A stretch of 64,000 nucleotides of DNA, taken from NCBI RefSeq assembly GCF_015694735.1, contig NZ_JADQDP010000001.1:806001-870000 (forward strand). Direction: 5' to 3'. This document shows positions 1 to 8,962 of this stretch, in pieces; position 1 is the first letter of the stretch; each line of letters begins with the position of its first letter. The notes beneath the pieces are model-generated. The model searched no databases, was not told where the DNA came from, and was given only the letters and a program-made list of their open reading frames with translations. Both the position numbers and the translations under genes were made by a program. Source of the DNA: Hymenobacter properus (lineage in GTDB: Bacteria > Bacteroidota > Bacteroidia > Cytophagales > Hymenobacteraceae).

Positions 1-1790
1 ACCCCGGGCCGGCGGTGCGCTACACCATGGCTTTCCCCAATGCGGTGCACCATGAAGCCAAGGTGACGGCCACGTTCTCGGGCCTGCCCGCCGGGCCGCT
101 GCACGTGCGCATGGCCCGCAGTTCGCCCGGTCGCTACTCGGTGCACGACTTTGCCAAAAACGTGTATTATGTGGTGGCCACCGACGGCGCCAACCATCCC
201 CTGCCCCTCAACCGCCCCGACCCCTACGGCTGGGACGTGAAGCCGGGCCCTGATGGCACGGTCATTTTCAGCTACACGCTGTACGGCGACCAGACCGATG
301 GCACCTACGTGGGCATCGACCAGCAGCACGCCCACCTCAACCTGCCCGCGGCCCTGTGCTACGCCACCGGCCTGGAGGCCCGGGCGGCCGAAATCAAGTT
401 TGAGCTGCCGGCCAACTGGAAAGTGGCCACGCAGCTGCGCCCCGGTGCCGACAAATCGGTGTTCACGGCGCCCAACTTTCAGTACTTGATGGACAGCCCG
501 GTGTCGTTGGGCGCGCAGCAGCTGCGCACCTGGCAGGAGGGCGACCAAACCATTGAGCTGTCGATGCTTTACCAGGGCTCGAACAGCGAGATTGATGCCT
601 ACGCCAAAAAGGTGCAGAAGGTGGTGAAGGAAGAAAAGGCCATTTTTGGCGAGCTGCCGAAGTTCGATTTCGGGCGCTACACCTTCGTGGCTGACTACCT
701 GAGCCAAGCTACCGGCGACGGCATGGAACACCGCAACTCTACCTCCGTGACGAGCTCGCGCACGCTGAAGGACGAGGACGGCACCCGCAACCTGGGCACG
801 GTGGCCCACGAGTTTTTCCACGCTTGGAACGTGGAGCGCCTACGCCCGCAGGACCTGGAGCCGTTTGACTTTCAACGGGCTAACATGAGCGACGCACTGT
901 GGTTTGCTGAGGGTTTCACGCAGTACTACGGGCGGCTGGCCCTGCGCCGGGCCAAGCTGATTGAGGACGAAGACTTCTTCAACGACATCAGCGGCTGGGT
1001 GAACCAGCGTCAGAATAGCCCCGGCGCCCGCTACGCCTCGGCCATCGACATGAGCCGGCAGGCGGCCTTCATTGACGGAGCCGCTACCAGCGCGCCTACC
1101 AACGCGGTGAACACCACCCTCTCTTACTACACGCAGGGCGCGGGCCTGGCCCTAGTACTGGATATGCAGCTGCGGCAGTTCCACCGCTCTTCGCTCGATA
1201 AGTTTATGCAGGCCATGTGGCAGCAGTACGGCTCGAAACAGGAAAACTATGCGCCGGCTGCGACCTACACGGTGAAGGATTTGCAGCGCGTGCTGGGCGA
1301 GGTGAGCAAGGACACAGTGTTTGCCGGCCGCTTTTTCCGGCAGTACGTGTACGGCCGCGAGACGCCCCGCTTCAGCGAAAACCTACTGGTGGCCGGCCTG
1401 GCCGTGATTCCGACGCGGGTACTGGGGGCGGCCCTGCCCAACCAGGTGGAGTTCGACGAGGAAGGCCGCTGCATTGTGGCATACAACACCACCATCGGCT
1501 CGGGCCTCTACAAGGCCGGCATCGACCGCGGCGACCAGCTGCTGGCGCTCGACGGCAAGGACCTCAAAAGCCGCAACGACCTCGACGCCGTGCTGCACAA
1601 GCACTCGCCCAGCGACGTGGTATTTGTGAAGGTGAAAACCCGCGGCGGCGTGGAGCGCACCACCCAGCTCATCTTGGCCGAAGACCCCAACGTGGGCGTG
1701 AAGCCGGTGGAATCGGTGGAGAAAATGGTATACACGCCGGCCCAGAAGGCATTGCGCGAGGCCTGGCTGGCCAGCCAGGCCAGCAACTAA
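1..1790 (+). CDS. M61 family metallopeptidase (glycyl aminopeptidase type) with PDZ domain, 5' partial
   Basis: The frame is open to the left edge (first full codon at 3), so the true start and the expected signal peptide lie outside the window. A GTG at 15 is only the first internal start-like codon. Numbered from that GTG (591 residues), the order is an M61 N-terminal beta-domain (about 1-170), a gluzincin catalytic domain with the zinc motif HEFFH at 265-269 and the third ligand Glu299 in WFAEG, and a C-terminal PDZ domain (about 490-570) with a GLYKAGIDRGDQLLALDG segment. M61 enzymes are zinc aminopeptidases that favour N-terminal Gly or Ala; in Bacteroidota they are usually periplasmic or surface-exposed. 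A terminator follows at once. Family assignment is firm; the substrate is unknown. Confidence 0.93.
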   Translation, partial: PGPAVRYTMAFPNAVHHEAKVTATFSGLPAGPLHVRMARSSPGRYSVHDFAKNVYYVVATDGANHPLPLNRPDPYGWDVKPGPDGTVIFSYTLYGDQTDGTYVGIDQQHAHLNLPAALCYATGLEARAAEIKFELPANWKVATQLRPGADKSVFTAPNFQYLMDSPVSLGAQQLRTWQEGDQTIELSMLYQGSNSEIDAYAKKVQKVVKEEKAIFGELPKFDFGRYTFVADYLSQATGDGMEHRNSTSVTSSRTLKDEDGTRNLGTVAHEFFHAWNVERLRPQDLEPFDFQRANMSDALWFAEGFTQYYGRLALRRAKLIEDEDFFNDISGWVNQRQNSPGARYASAIDMSRQAAFIDGAATSAPTNAVNTTLSYYTQGAGLALVLDMQLRQFHRSSLDKFMQAMWQQYGSKQENYAPAATYTVKDLQRVLGEVSKDTVFAGRFFRQYVYGRETPRFSENLLVAGLAVIPTRVLGAALPNQVEFDEEGRCIVAYNTTIGSGLYKAGIDRGDQLLALDGKDLKSRNDLDAVLHKHSPSDVVFVKVKTRGGVERTTQLILAEDPNVGVKPVESVEKMVYTPAQKALREAWLASQASN

Positions 1791-1823
1791 AGGCGGTCTA
1801 ATCGGTTTTGAATTTATAGGTTT

Positions 1824-1859
1824 AATTGCCCGACTGCCTGGTGCGGTCGGGCAATTTTT
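1824..1859 (+). terminator. Rho-independent terminator after the M61 gene
   Basis: Perfect 11-bp stem (AATTGCCCGAC, 1824-1834, with GTCGGGCAATT, 1846-1856), an 11-nt loop, and T residues continuing the right arm. Confidence 0.85.
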
Positions 1860-1872
1860 ATAGCTCGCTTTT

Positions 1873-2892
1873 ATGGCCCAACGCATTTCCTACCTCCGCA
1901 ACCCGGCCCTGCCCACCGTGCGGCCCGGCTACCCTGGCAACAAGCTATTCGGCCGCGAATTTGCCAACGGCGAAGAGCTGTTTGAGCCTAGTTTCGGAAC
2001 GGTGCTGAAGTGGCAGCTCGAAACCAACCCGCAGAAAAAGGAAAAGCAGGCTGATACCTGGGCCCCAGCCGTGGTGGACTGTACAGCGGCTTTTTCGGCC
2101 ACCGAAGATATGCTGGTGTGGCTGGGCCACGCCAGCTTTCTGCTGCGCGTAAACGGCGTGACGCTGCTGTTCGACCCGGTGCTGTTCAGCTCGCTGGGCC
2201 TGCGCCACCGCCACGCCCTCCCCTGCCCGCCCGAAGCCATTCGCAGCATCGACTACCTGCTACTCTCGCACGGCCACCGCGACCACCTGGACGAGAAATC
2301 CATCAAGCTGCTGGCCCGGCAAAACCCGCAGATGCAGGTATTGACTTCGCTGCGCATGACGCCCCTGCTGCGCGGCATGGCCACGGGGCTACTGGTGCAG
2401 GAAGCCGGCTGGTGGCAGCAGTACGACCTTGGCCCGGATGCTCCCATCGAAATTACCTACCTGCCCGCCTCGCATTGGCACCGCCGCGGCCTTGCTGACT
2501 TAAACCAGGTGCTATGGGGTAGCTTTCTGATTCGGGACAAACGCAGCGAAAAACTCATTTACTTCGCCGGCGATACCGCCTACGCCGACCACTTCGAGGC
2601 CATCGAAGCCCGCTTCGGCCCCGTCGACATTGCCCTGATGCCCATCGGCGCCTACAAGCCGGCCTATATGATGGCCAAAAGCCACGTGAACCCCCACGAA
2701 GCCGCCAAGGCCGCCAACGTGCTGCGCGCCGGCCACGTGGTGCCCATGCACTACGGCACCTTTTCGCTCAGCGACGAGCCCGCCTCCGAGCCCCTGCGCC
2801 AGCTGCAGGAGGTGGCGGCCGGCGGCATGCTGCGCGGCGAACTGCACGCCCCCGCCGTGGGCGAGGTGCTGCGCTGGCCAGAGTGGGAATAG
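1873..2892 (+). CDS. Metallo-beta-lactamase-fold hydrolase (NAPE-PLD/UlaG-like)
   Basis: A 339-residue MBL-fold protein without a signal peptide, so probably cytosolic. The metal-binding series is visible: HGHRDH at 133-138, an HWHRRG stretch, AGDT with Asp234, and MHYGT with His293. The early WLGHAS segment and the DPV and MPIGAY motifs match the branch that includes N-acyl-phosphatidylethanolamine phospholipase D and UlaG-like lactonases. The reaction is therefore probably hydrolysis of a phosphodiester or lactone, but the substrate cannot be read from sequence. The ATG at 1873 directly follows the terminator of the previous gene. Confidence 0.88.
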   Translation: MAQRISYLRNPALPTVRPGYPGNKLFGREFANGEELFEPSFGTVLKWQLETNPQKKEKQADTWAPAVVDCTAAFSATEDMLVWLGHASFLLRVNGVTLLFDPVLFSSLGLRHRHALPCPPEAIRSIDYLLLSHGHRDHLDEKSIKLLARQNPQMQVLTSLRMTPLLRGMATGLLVQEAGWWQQYDLGPDAPIEITYLPASHWHRRGLADLNQVLWGSFLIRDKRSEKLIYFAGDTAYADHFEAIEARFGPVDIALMPIGAYKPAYMMAKSHVNPHEAAKAANVLRAGHVVPMHYGTFSLSDEPASEPLRQLQEVAAGGMLRGELHAPAVGEVLRWPEWE

Positions 2893-2900
2893 ATTTTAAG

Positions 2901-2999
2901 GCAGGAGGGTGTGAGGGTAGGTGGGTAGGATTTATTGTAACGACCTTTGTCGCCAATTCCCTTTCCAAACTCTTACCCCCTACCCCCATACCCTCCTGC
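2901..2999 (+). repeat. Imperfect inverted repeat just before the symporter start
   Basis: A G-rich left arm (2901-2927, begins GCAGGAGGGT) pairs with a C-rich right arm (2974-2999, ends ACCCTCCTGC), with a few mismatches and one indel across a 46-nt spacer. The arms are made of GGGTAGG-like words. The repeat ends 11 nt before the ATG at 3011, so the transcript would carry a long hairpin against the start. The left arm has three GGG tracts, one short of a classical G-quadruplex. Confidence 0.7.
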
Positions 3000-3010
3000 T
3001 CAATTCCCAC

Positions 3011-4513
3011 ATGTCGCCAACGTTAGTACTGAGCCTGGTTGCGGGCTACTTCGCCGTTCTCATCATCATTGCGGTGCTCACCTCGCGCGGGGCCACCAGC
3101 GAAAGCTTTTTCGTGGCCAACCGCAACGCCCCGTGGTACATGGTGGCCTTCGCCATGATTGGCACCTCGCTTTCGGGCGTCACCTTCATCTCGGTGCCGG
3201 GCAACGTGTACGGCAAAAGCTGGAGCTACCTGGCGGTGGCCCTGGGATTCGTGGCGGGATATGTGGTGATTGGCACCGTGCTCATGCCGCTTTATTACCG
3301 CCTGCGGCTGGTGAGCATCTATTCGTATCTGGACCAGCGCTTTGGCTACTGGAGCTACAAAACCGGGGCGCTGTACTTTCTGATTTCGCGCTCGCTGGGC
3401 TCGGCCCTGCGGCTGTACCTGGTGGCAGGCGTGCTGCAGCTGGCGGTGTTCGATGCCATGGGCGTGCCGTTTGCCGTGACGGTGGTGGTCAGCATCCTGT
3501 TCATCTACCTCTACACCTTCAAGGGCGGGCTGAAAACCATTCTCTGGACCGACACCTTTCAGACGCTGGCCATGCTGAGCTGCGTGGCGCTGAGCATCTA
3601 CTTCATGGCCGATGCACTGAATTATTCCTTCGCCAAGCTGGTGCAGTCGGTGCGCGAAAGCCCGATGTCGCAAATCTATTTCGACAACGTGCGCGACGAT
3701 AAGTTCTTCTGGAAGCAGTTCGCCTCGGGTATGTTCATCACCATCGTTATGACCGGCCTCGACCAGGATTTGATGCAGAAGAACCTGAGCTGCCGCAGCC
3801 TCGGCGAAGCGCAGAAAAACCTCTTCTGGTTCACGCCGGTGATTGTGAGCGTAAACGTGCTGTTCCTCACCCTGGGTGTGCTCATGTACCAATACGCCGC
3901 CGCCCGCGGCCTGCACCTTACCGAGCTGCCGCAGCTGCTCAACCTCAAAGGCACCCTCGATACCGACAAAGTGTTTCCCTTCCTGGCCACCACGCAGTTT
4001 TCGCTGGCGGCGGGCATCATCTTCATTCTGGGCATCATTGCCGTCACCTACGCCTCGGCCGACTCGGCGCTGACTTCGCTTACCACCTCGTTTTGCGTCG
4101 ATTTTCTGGACATTCAGAAGTACCCCGAGGCGCAGCAGACGCGCCTGCGCCAGCTCACGCACCTGGGCTGGTCGGTGGTGCTCATCGTCATCATCATGAT
4201 TTTCCGCGCCCTCAACGAGCAGAGCCTGATTGACGCCGTGTACAAGGCGGCGGGCTACACTTACGGACCGCTGCTGGGGCTATTCGCCTTTGGCATCTTC
4301 ACCCGGCGGCAGCTGCGCGACCGGCTGGTGCTGCCCACCTGCACGGCCGCTGTGCTGCTCACCCTGCTCATCGTGACGCACTCCGTGGAGTGGCTCGGTG
4401 GTTACAAGTTCGGCTTCGAAATCCTGCTGCTTAACGGCGCGCTGGTGTACCTGGGCCTGCTGCTCATTTCCCGCCCCGCTGCGGTGAACCCCCATCCGCA
4501 AACCGCGGTTTAA
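3011..4513 (+). CDS. Sodium:solute symporter (SSS/SLC5 family)
   Basis: A 500-residue, very hydrophobic inner-membrane protein with about 13 predicted transmembrane helices. The N-terminal region VANRNAPWYMVAFAMIGTSL and the GYVVIGTVLMPLYYRL stretch are typical of SSS transporters, which couple Na+ influx to solute uptake. The frame is open from 2921, but the 30 codons before 3011 run through an inverted repeat and look non-coding; the ATG at 3011 opens directly into the first helix (MSPTLVLSLVAG). The substrate is not predictable. The stop lies 6 nt before the next ATG, so the TonB-domain gene is probably cotranscribed. Confidence 0.93.
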   Translation: MSPTLVLSLVAGYFAVLIIIAVLTSRGATSESFFVANRNAPWYMVAFAMIGTSLSGVTFISVPGNVYGKSWSYLAVALGFVAGYVVIGTVLMPLYYRLRLVSIYSYLDQRFGYWSYKTGALYFLISRSLGSALRLYLVAGVLQLAVFDAMGVPFAVTVVVSILFIYLYTFKGGLKTILWTDTFQTLAMLSCVALSIYFMADALNYSFAKLVQSVRESPMSQIYFDNVRDDKFFWKQFASGMFITIVMTGLDQDLMQKNLSCRSLGEAQKNLFWFTPVIVSVNVLFLTLGVLMYQYAAARGLHLTELPQLLNLKGTLDTDKVFPFLATTQFSLAAGIIFILGIIAVTYASADSALTSLTTSFCVDFLDIQKYPEAQQTRLRQLTHLGWSVVLIVIIMIFRALNEQSLIDAVYKAAGYTYGPLLGLFAFGIFTRRQLRDRLVLPTCTAAVLLTLLIVTHSVEWLGGYKFGFEILLLNGALVYLGLLLISRPAAVNPHPQTAV

Positions 4514-4519
4514 CGATTT

Positions 4520-5029
4520 ATGAACAAGACTATCCTATTCGGCCTGCTGGCGCTGGCCTCGGCCTCGACGGCGCTGGGCCAATCGGCGCCCGCCGCTACC
4601 ACTACGCAGCAAACCATCATTCTCAAGCCTGGCAACATGCAGGTGCAGGCCCATTCGGCCCCCAACCGCCCCGACCGGGCCCCGGTGTACCCCGGCGGGG
4701 AGCAGGCCCTCGGCTTGTTTTTTTTAAATAATATAAAATATCCCGACGCCGCCCGCGTCAAACAGCTCAGCGGCATCGTCCTCGTCAACGCCACCGTGAA
4801 CGAGGACGGCACCGTGAGCAACCCCGTCGTGGCCAAATCGCTCTCGCCGGAGTGCGACGCCGAGGCCCTGCGCGTGGTGCCGCTGCTCACGGGCTGGCAG
4901 CCGGCTATGCGTAAGGGCCGGCCGCTGCCGGTGCTCATTCAGCTACCCGTGCCCTTCGGCGGCGCGGGCGATATGAAAATTGAAATGAACAACCGGCCCT
5001 CGCCCGCGTCGGGCCGGCGCATAAAATAG
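4520..5029 (+). CDS. Secreted TonB C-terminal-domain protein
   Basis: A 169-residue protein with a cleavable-looking signal peptide (MNKTILFGLLALASASTALG) and a TonB C-terminal domain at about 55-155 (NIKYPDAAR, GIVLVNATVNEDG, LTGWQPAMRKGRP). It lacks the N-terminal membrane anchor and Pro-rich spacer of true TonB. It may act in the periplasm with a TonB-dependent system or bind peptidoglycan; this is inference. It follows the symporter by 6 nt. A 24-nt stretch of only A and T (4718-4741), starting with eight T's, encodes the conserved FFLNNIKY region with codons otherwise rare here, including ATA. Confidence 0.85.
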   Translation: MNKTILFGLLALASASTALGQSAPAATTTQQTIILKPGNMQVQAHSAPNRPDRAPVYPGGEQALGLFFLNNIKYPDAARVKQLSGIVLVNATVNEDGTVSNPVVAKSLSPECDAEALRVVPLLTGWQPAMRKGRPLPVLIQLPVPFGGAGDMKIEMNNRPSPASGRRIK

Positions 5030-5229
5030 CGTTAACGGCCGGGCATTGACAGAAGCACGCCCTGCAGGGCGTAATGAAGCGTTTTGCGTGCGCAACGCAA
5101 CCTATCGATTGGTTTAGTGGAAGCACACGAGGTGTTTCGCTTCGCCTTGCAGGACGCTCTGCTTCATTCCTACCTCACCCGCGCCGGTGCTATTTGCCGT
5201 GTTCGATTAGTTAAAATTACCCCTGCCTG
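5030..5229. other. Intergenic region with small palindromes
   Basis: About 200 bp without a convincing gene. It contains a perfect 16-bp palindrome (ACGCCCTGCAGGGCGT, 5057-5072), a GTTTTGCGT/ACGCAAC hairpin near 5080-5102, and AATGAAGC at 5073-5080 repeated inverted as GCTTCATT at 5161-5168. No clear promoter or T-tailed terminator was recognised. Confidence 0.5.
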
Positions 5230-7080
<1,851 letters not shown>

Positions 7081-7102
7081 CGTTTGATTTACTACACACG
7101 AT

Positions 7103-7150
7103 TTACGGCCCTTACTTCGTTAGCTCAGCGAAGTAAGGGCCGTAATTATT
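7103..7150 (+). terminator. Strong terminator after the ABC exporter
   Basis: A 17-bp perfect stem (7103-7119 with 7129-7145), 9-nt loop, AT-rich tail. It ends only about 12 nt before the ATG of the next gene. Confidence 0.85.
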
Positions 7151-7157
7151 ACAGATA

Positions 7158-7772
7158 ATGTCAAACCGAATAATTCGTGCAAACCGGAGCATTACTCTGC
7201 CCGACATGGCTTCGTTTGCTGGATTGGTGTTTCTACTGGTTTGTTTTTGTATGCTTGCTGGCCGTTTCAGAAAGGAAGCGGTTGGGACAGTGCCCGTAGA
7301 GAGAGTTCCGCGTTCAATTAGTTACAGTTGCATACCTGAAAATCCAGAAGCTGTACTAAGTCTTACATCTAAGAATGAGCTGTCATTTGGCACTCAATCT
7401 CGCTCTGTACAAGTTGCTTCCATCCTAAAAGTTGCATCGCAGCATGGTGTTAGTTTCTCAGAAGCGCAGCTTATGGAGCTAAAAAACCTCCCTTTTCTAA
7501 GCACGGATGTAGAATATCTGCCGAAGTTGTTGTCATTGCCAGACTACCGACGCAATGAAGCAAATGAATTGCAGAAGCTCCATCCCCTCAGTATGCAACA
7601 GCTTATCGAGTGTACTATGGCTTCCAAGGCAGCGGCCCAATCAATGTTCCATACGCCAGTTTACTGTTGCCTGATGATAGATTCAGAAGCAAAAATGTCT
7701 CACGTCGGATTGCTGATTGACCGCCTGCAAGCACAAGGCATAAATCGTTTTAATTTAGTGACTCACTACTAA
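7158..7772 (+). CDS. Divergent ExbD/TolR-like protein, AT-rich orphan
   Basis: A 204-residue protein with one N-terminal transmembrane helix (about 17-36) headed by an Asp (Asp16 in LPDMASF). The plan matches ExbD/TolR, where a single helix carries the proton-path Asp and is followed by a periplasmic domain. The C-terminal INRFNLVTHY also resembles ExbD ends, but overall similarity is weak. No exbB or tonB lies beside it. GC content is clearly lower than in the neighbours, with many A/T-ending codons, which suggests recent acquisition or relaxed selection. The start lies just beyond a terminator hairpin, leaving little room for its own promoter; an ATG at 7206 would remove the Asp. Confidence 0.62.
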   Translation: MSNRIIRANRSITLPDMASFAGLVFLLVCFCMLAGRFRKEAVGTVPVERVPRSISYSCIPENPEAVLSLTSKNELSFGTQSRSVQVASILKVASQHGVSFSEAQLMELKNLPFLSTDVEYLPKLLSLPDYRRNEANELQKLHPLSMQQLIECTMASKAAAQSMFHTPVYCCLMIDSEAKMSHVGLLIDRLQAQGINRFNLVTHY

Positions 7773-7802
7773 AAGGGTTTCTATTGACCCCACTCCTTAC
7801 TC

Positions 7803-7838
7803 CGAAACCCGCGCCCCAAGCGCGGGTTTCGTACTTTT
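7803..7838 (+). terminator. Terminator after the ExbD-like gene
   Basis: 11-bp stem CGAAACCCGCG (7803-7813) with CGCGGGTTTCG (7821-7831), 7-nt loop, followed by TACTTTTA. Confidence 0.75.
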
Positions 7839-7875
7839 AGCCCCACAATAACTCCCTTTATCCTTTCTCAACTCC

Positions 7876-8769
7876 ATGAGCAAGCACTTCGCAAGTTTCT
7901 CCGTCGCCGTCGTAGCCGCGGCTACCCTGCTGGCCGCCCCGGCCGCCCACGCCCAAATCCGCACGCCCGCCGCCAGCCCCCAAAGCACCATCACGCAGCG
8001 CATCGGCCTCACCGATGTGACCATTGTGTACTCGCGCCCCAGCGCCAAGGGCCGCAGCATTTTCGGCAGCGACAACTCGCTGGTGCCCAACGGCAAACGC
8101 TGGCGCACCGGCGCCAACGCCACCACCAGCATCAAGTTTTCGGACGACGTGACCATTGAGGGCAAAAAGGTGCCCGCCGGCGAGTACGGCATTTACACCG
8201 TGCCCCGCCCCGGTGAGTGGACTGTGGTGCTGAACAAGAGCCTCAAGCAGGGCGCTGACGTGGACGGCTTCAAGGACGACCAGGACGTGGCCCGCTTCAC
8301 CGTCAAGCCCTATAAGGTGGCCAACAAGGTGGAATCCTTCACCATTGCCTTCACCGACCTGACGCCCGCCACCGCCAACGTGGCCATGGAGTGGGAAAAC
8401 ACCGGTGCCAAGTTTAAAATCATGGCCGATGTGGAAAGCAAAGTGATGGCTCAGATTGACGAGAAAGTCATCAAAGCCGCCACGCCCACGCCCGGCGACC
8501 TGGCCGCCGCCGCCGTGTACTACTACGACAACAACAAAGACCTGAAGCAGGCCCTGACCTGGATGGAGAAGGCCAACGCCGCCGAACCCACCAAGTACTG
8601 GAACCTGAACACGGAAGCCAAAATCCGTCTGAAAATGAAGGACTACAAAGGCGCTGTGACGGCTGCTGAAGCTTCTAAGAAAGCCGCCTTGGCCGCCACG
8701 CCGCCGAACGGCGACTACGTGAAGATGGACGAGGAATTGATTGCTGAAGCAAAGAAGATGGGCAAGTAG
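7876..8769 (+). CDS. DUF2911 domain-containing secreted protein
   Basis: A 297-residue protein with a signal peptide ending near AAHA-Q (about residue 27). Residues about 30-180 match DUF2911: SPQSTITQRIGLTDVTIVYS, then a GRSIFG and VPNGKRWRTGAN region. The C-terminal 100 residues are helical and resemble TPR-type repeats (ALTWMEKANAAEPTKYW). DUF2911 proteins are common in Bacteroidota and have no assigned function. It should be periplasmic. The gene ends at a long inverted repeat that also contains a two-way terminator shared with the convergent hydrolase gene. Confidence 0.88.
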   Translation: MSKHFASFSVAVVAAATLLAAPAAHAQIRTPAASPQSTITQRIGLTDVTIVYSRPSAKGRSIFGSDNSLVPNGKRWRTGANATTSIKFSDDVTIEGKKVPAGEYGIYTVPRPGEWTVVLNKSLKQGADVDGFKDDQDVARFTVKPYKVANKVESFTIAFTDLTPATANVAMEWENTGAKFKIMADVESKVMAQIDEKVIKAATPTPGDLAAAAVYYYDNNKDLKQALTWMEKANAAEPTKYWNLNTEAKIRLKMKDYKGAVTAAEASKKAALAATPPNGDYVKMDEELIAEAKKMGK

Positions 8770-8775
8770 GTTTTC

Positions 8776-8949
8776 GCCTGTCATTGCCAGGCGGAGTCAA
8801 AGCCATCCGTCCTGCCCTTAGCAAACAGCCTTCTAATGTGAAAAAGGCAATAAAAAGCCCCGGCACTGCGCAGTGCCGGGGCTTTTCGTTTCATTGAAGT
8901 GTGTGGTATTGACAGGACGGATTGCTTCGCTGCGCTCGCAATGACAGGC
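8776..8949. repeat. Long inverted repeat, family A copy 1
   Basis: The outer arms share GTCATTGC at the outside and ATCCGTCCTG at the inside (left about 8776-8814, right 8913-8949); the middles of the arms have diverged. A separate perfect 34-bp palindromic terminator sits between them (8853-8886). Other copies lie at 45044-45200 and 56681-56872. Confidence 0.85.
8853..8886. terminator. Bidirectional terminator inside repeat A1
   Basis: Perfect 34-bp palindrome with A4 and T4 ends around a GCCCCGGCACTG stem; suited to stop both the DUF2911 gene and the convergent hydrolase gene. Confidence 0.8.
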
Positions 8950-8962
8950 GACGGACTCCGCG

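Noticed and set aside
2901..2927. G-quadruplex before the symporter
   Set aside because: Only three GGG tracts in the left arm, so the classical four-tract pattern is not met.
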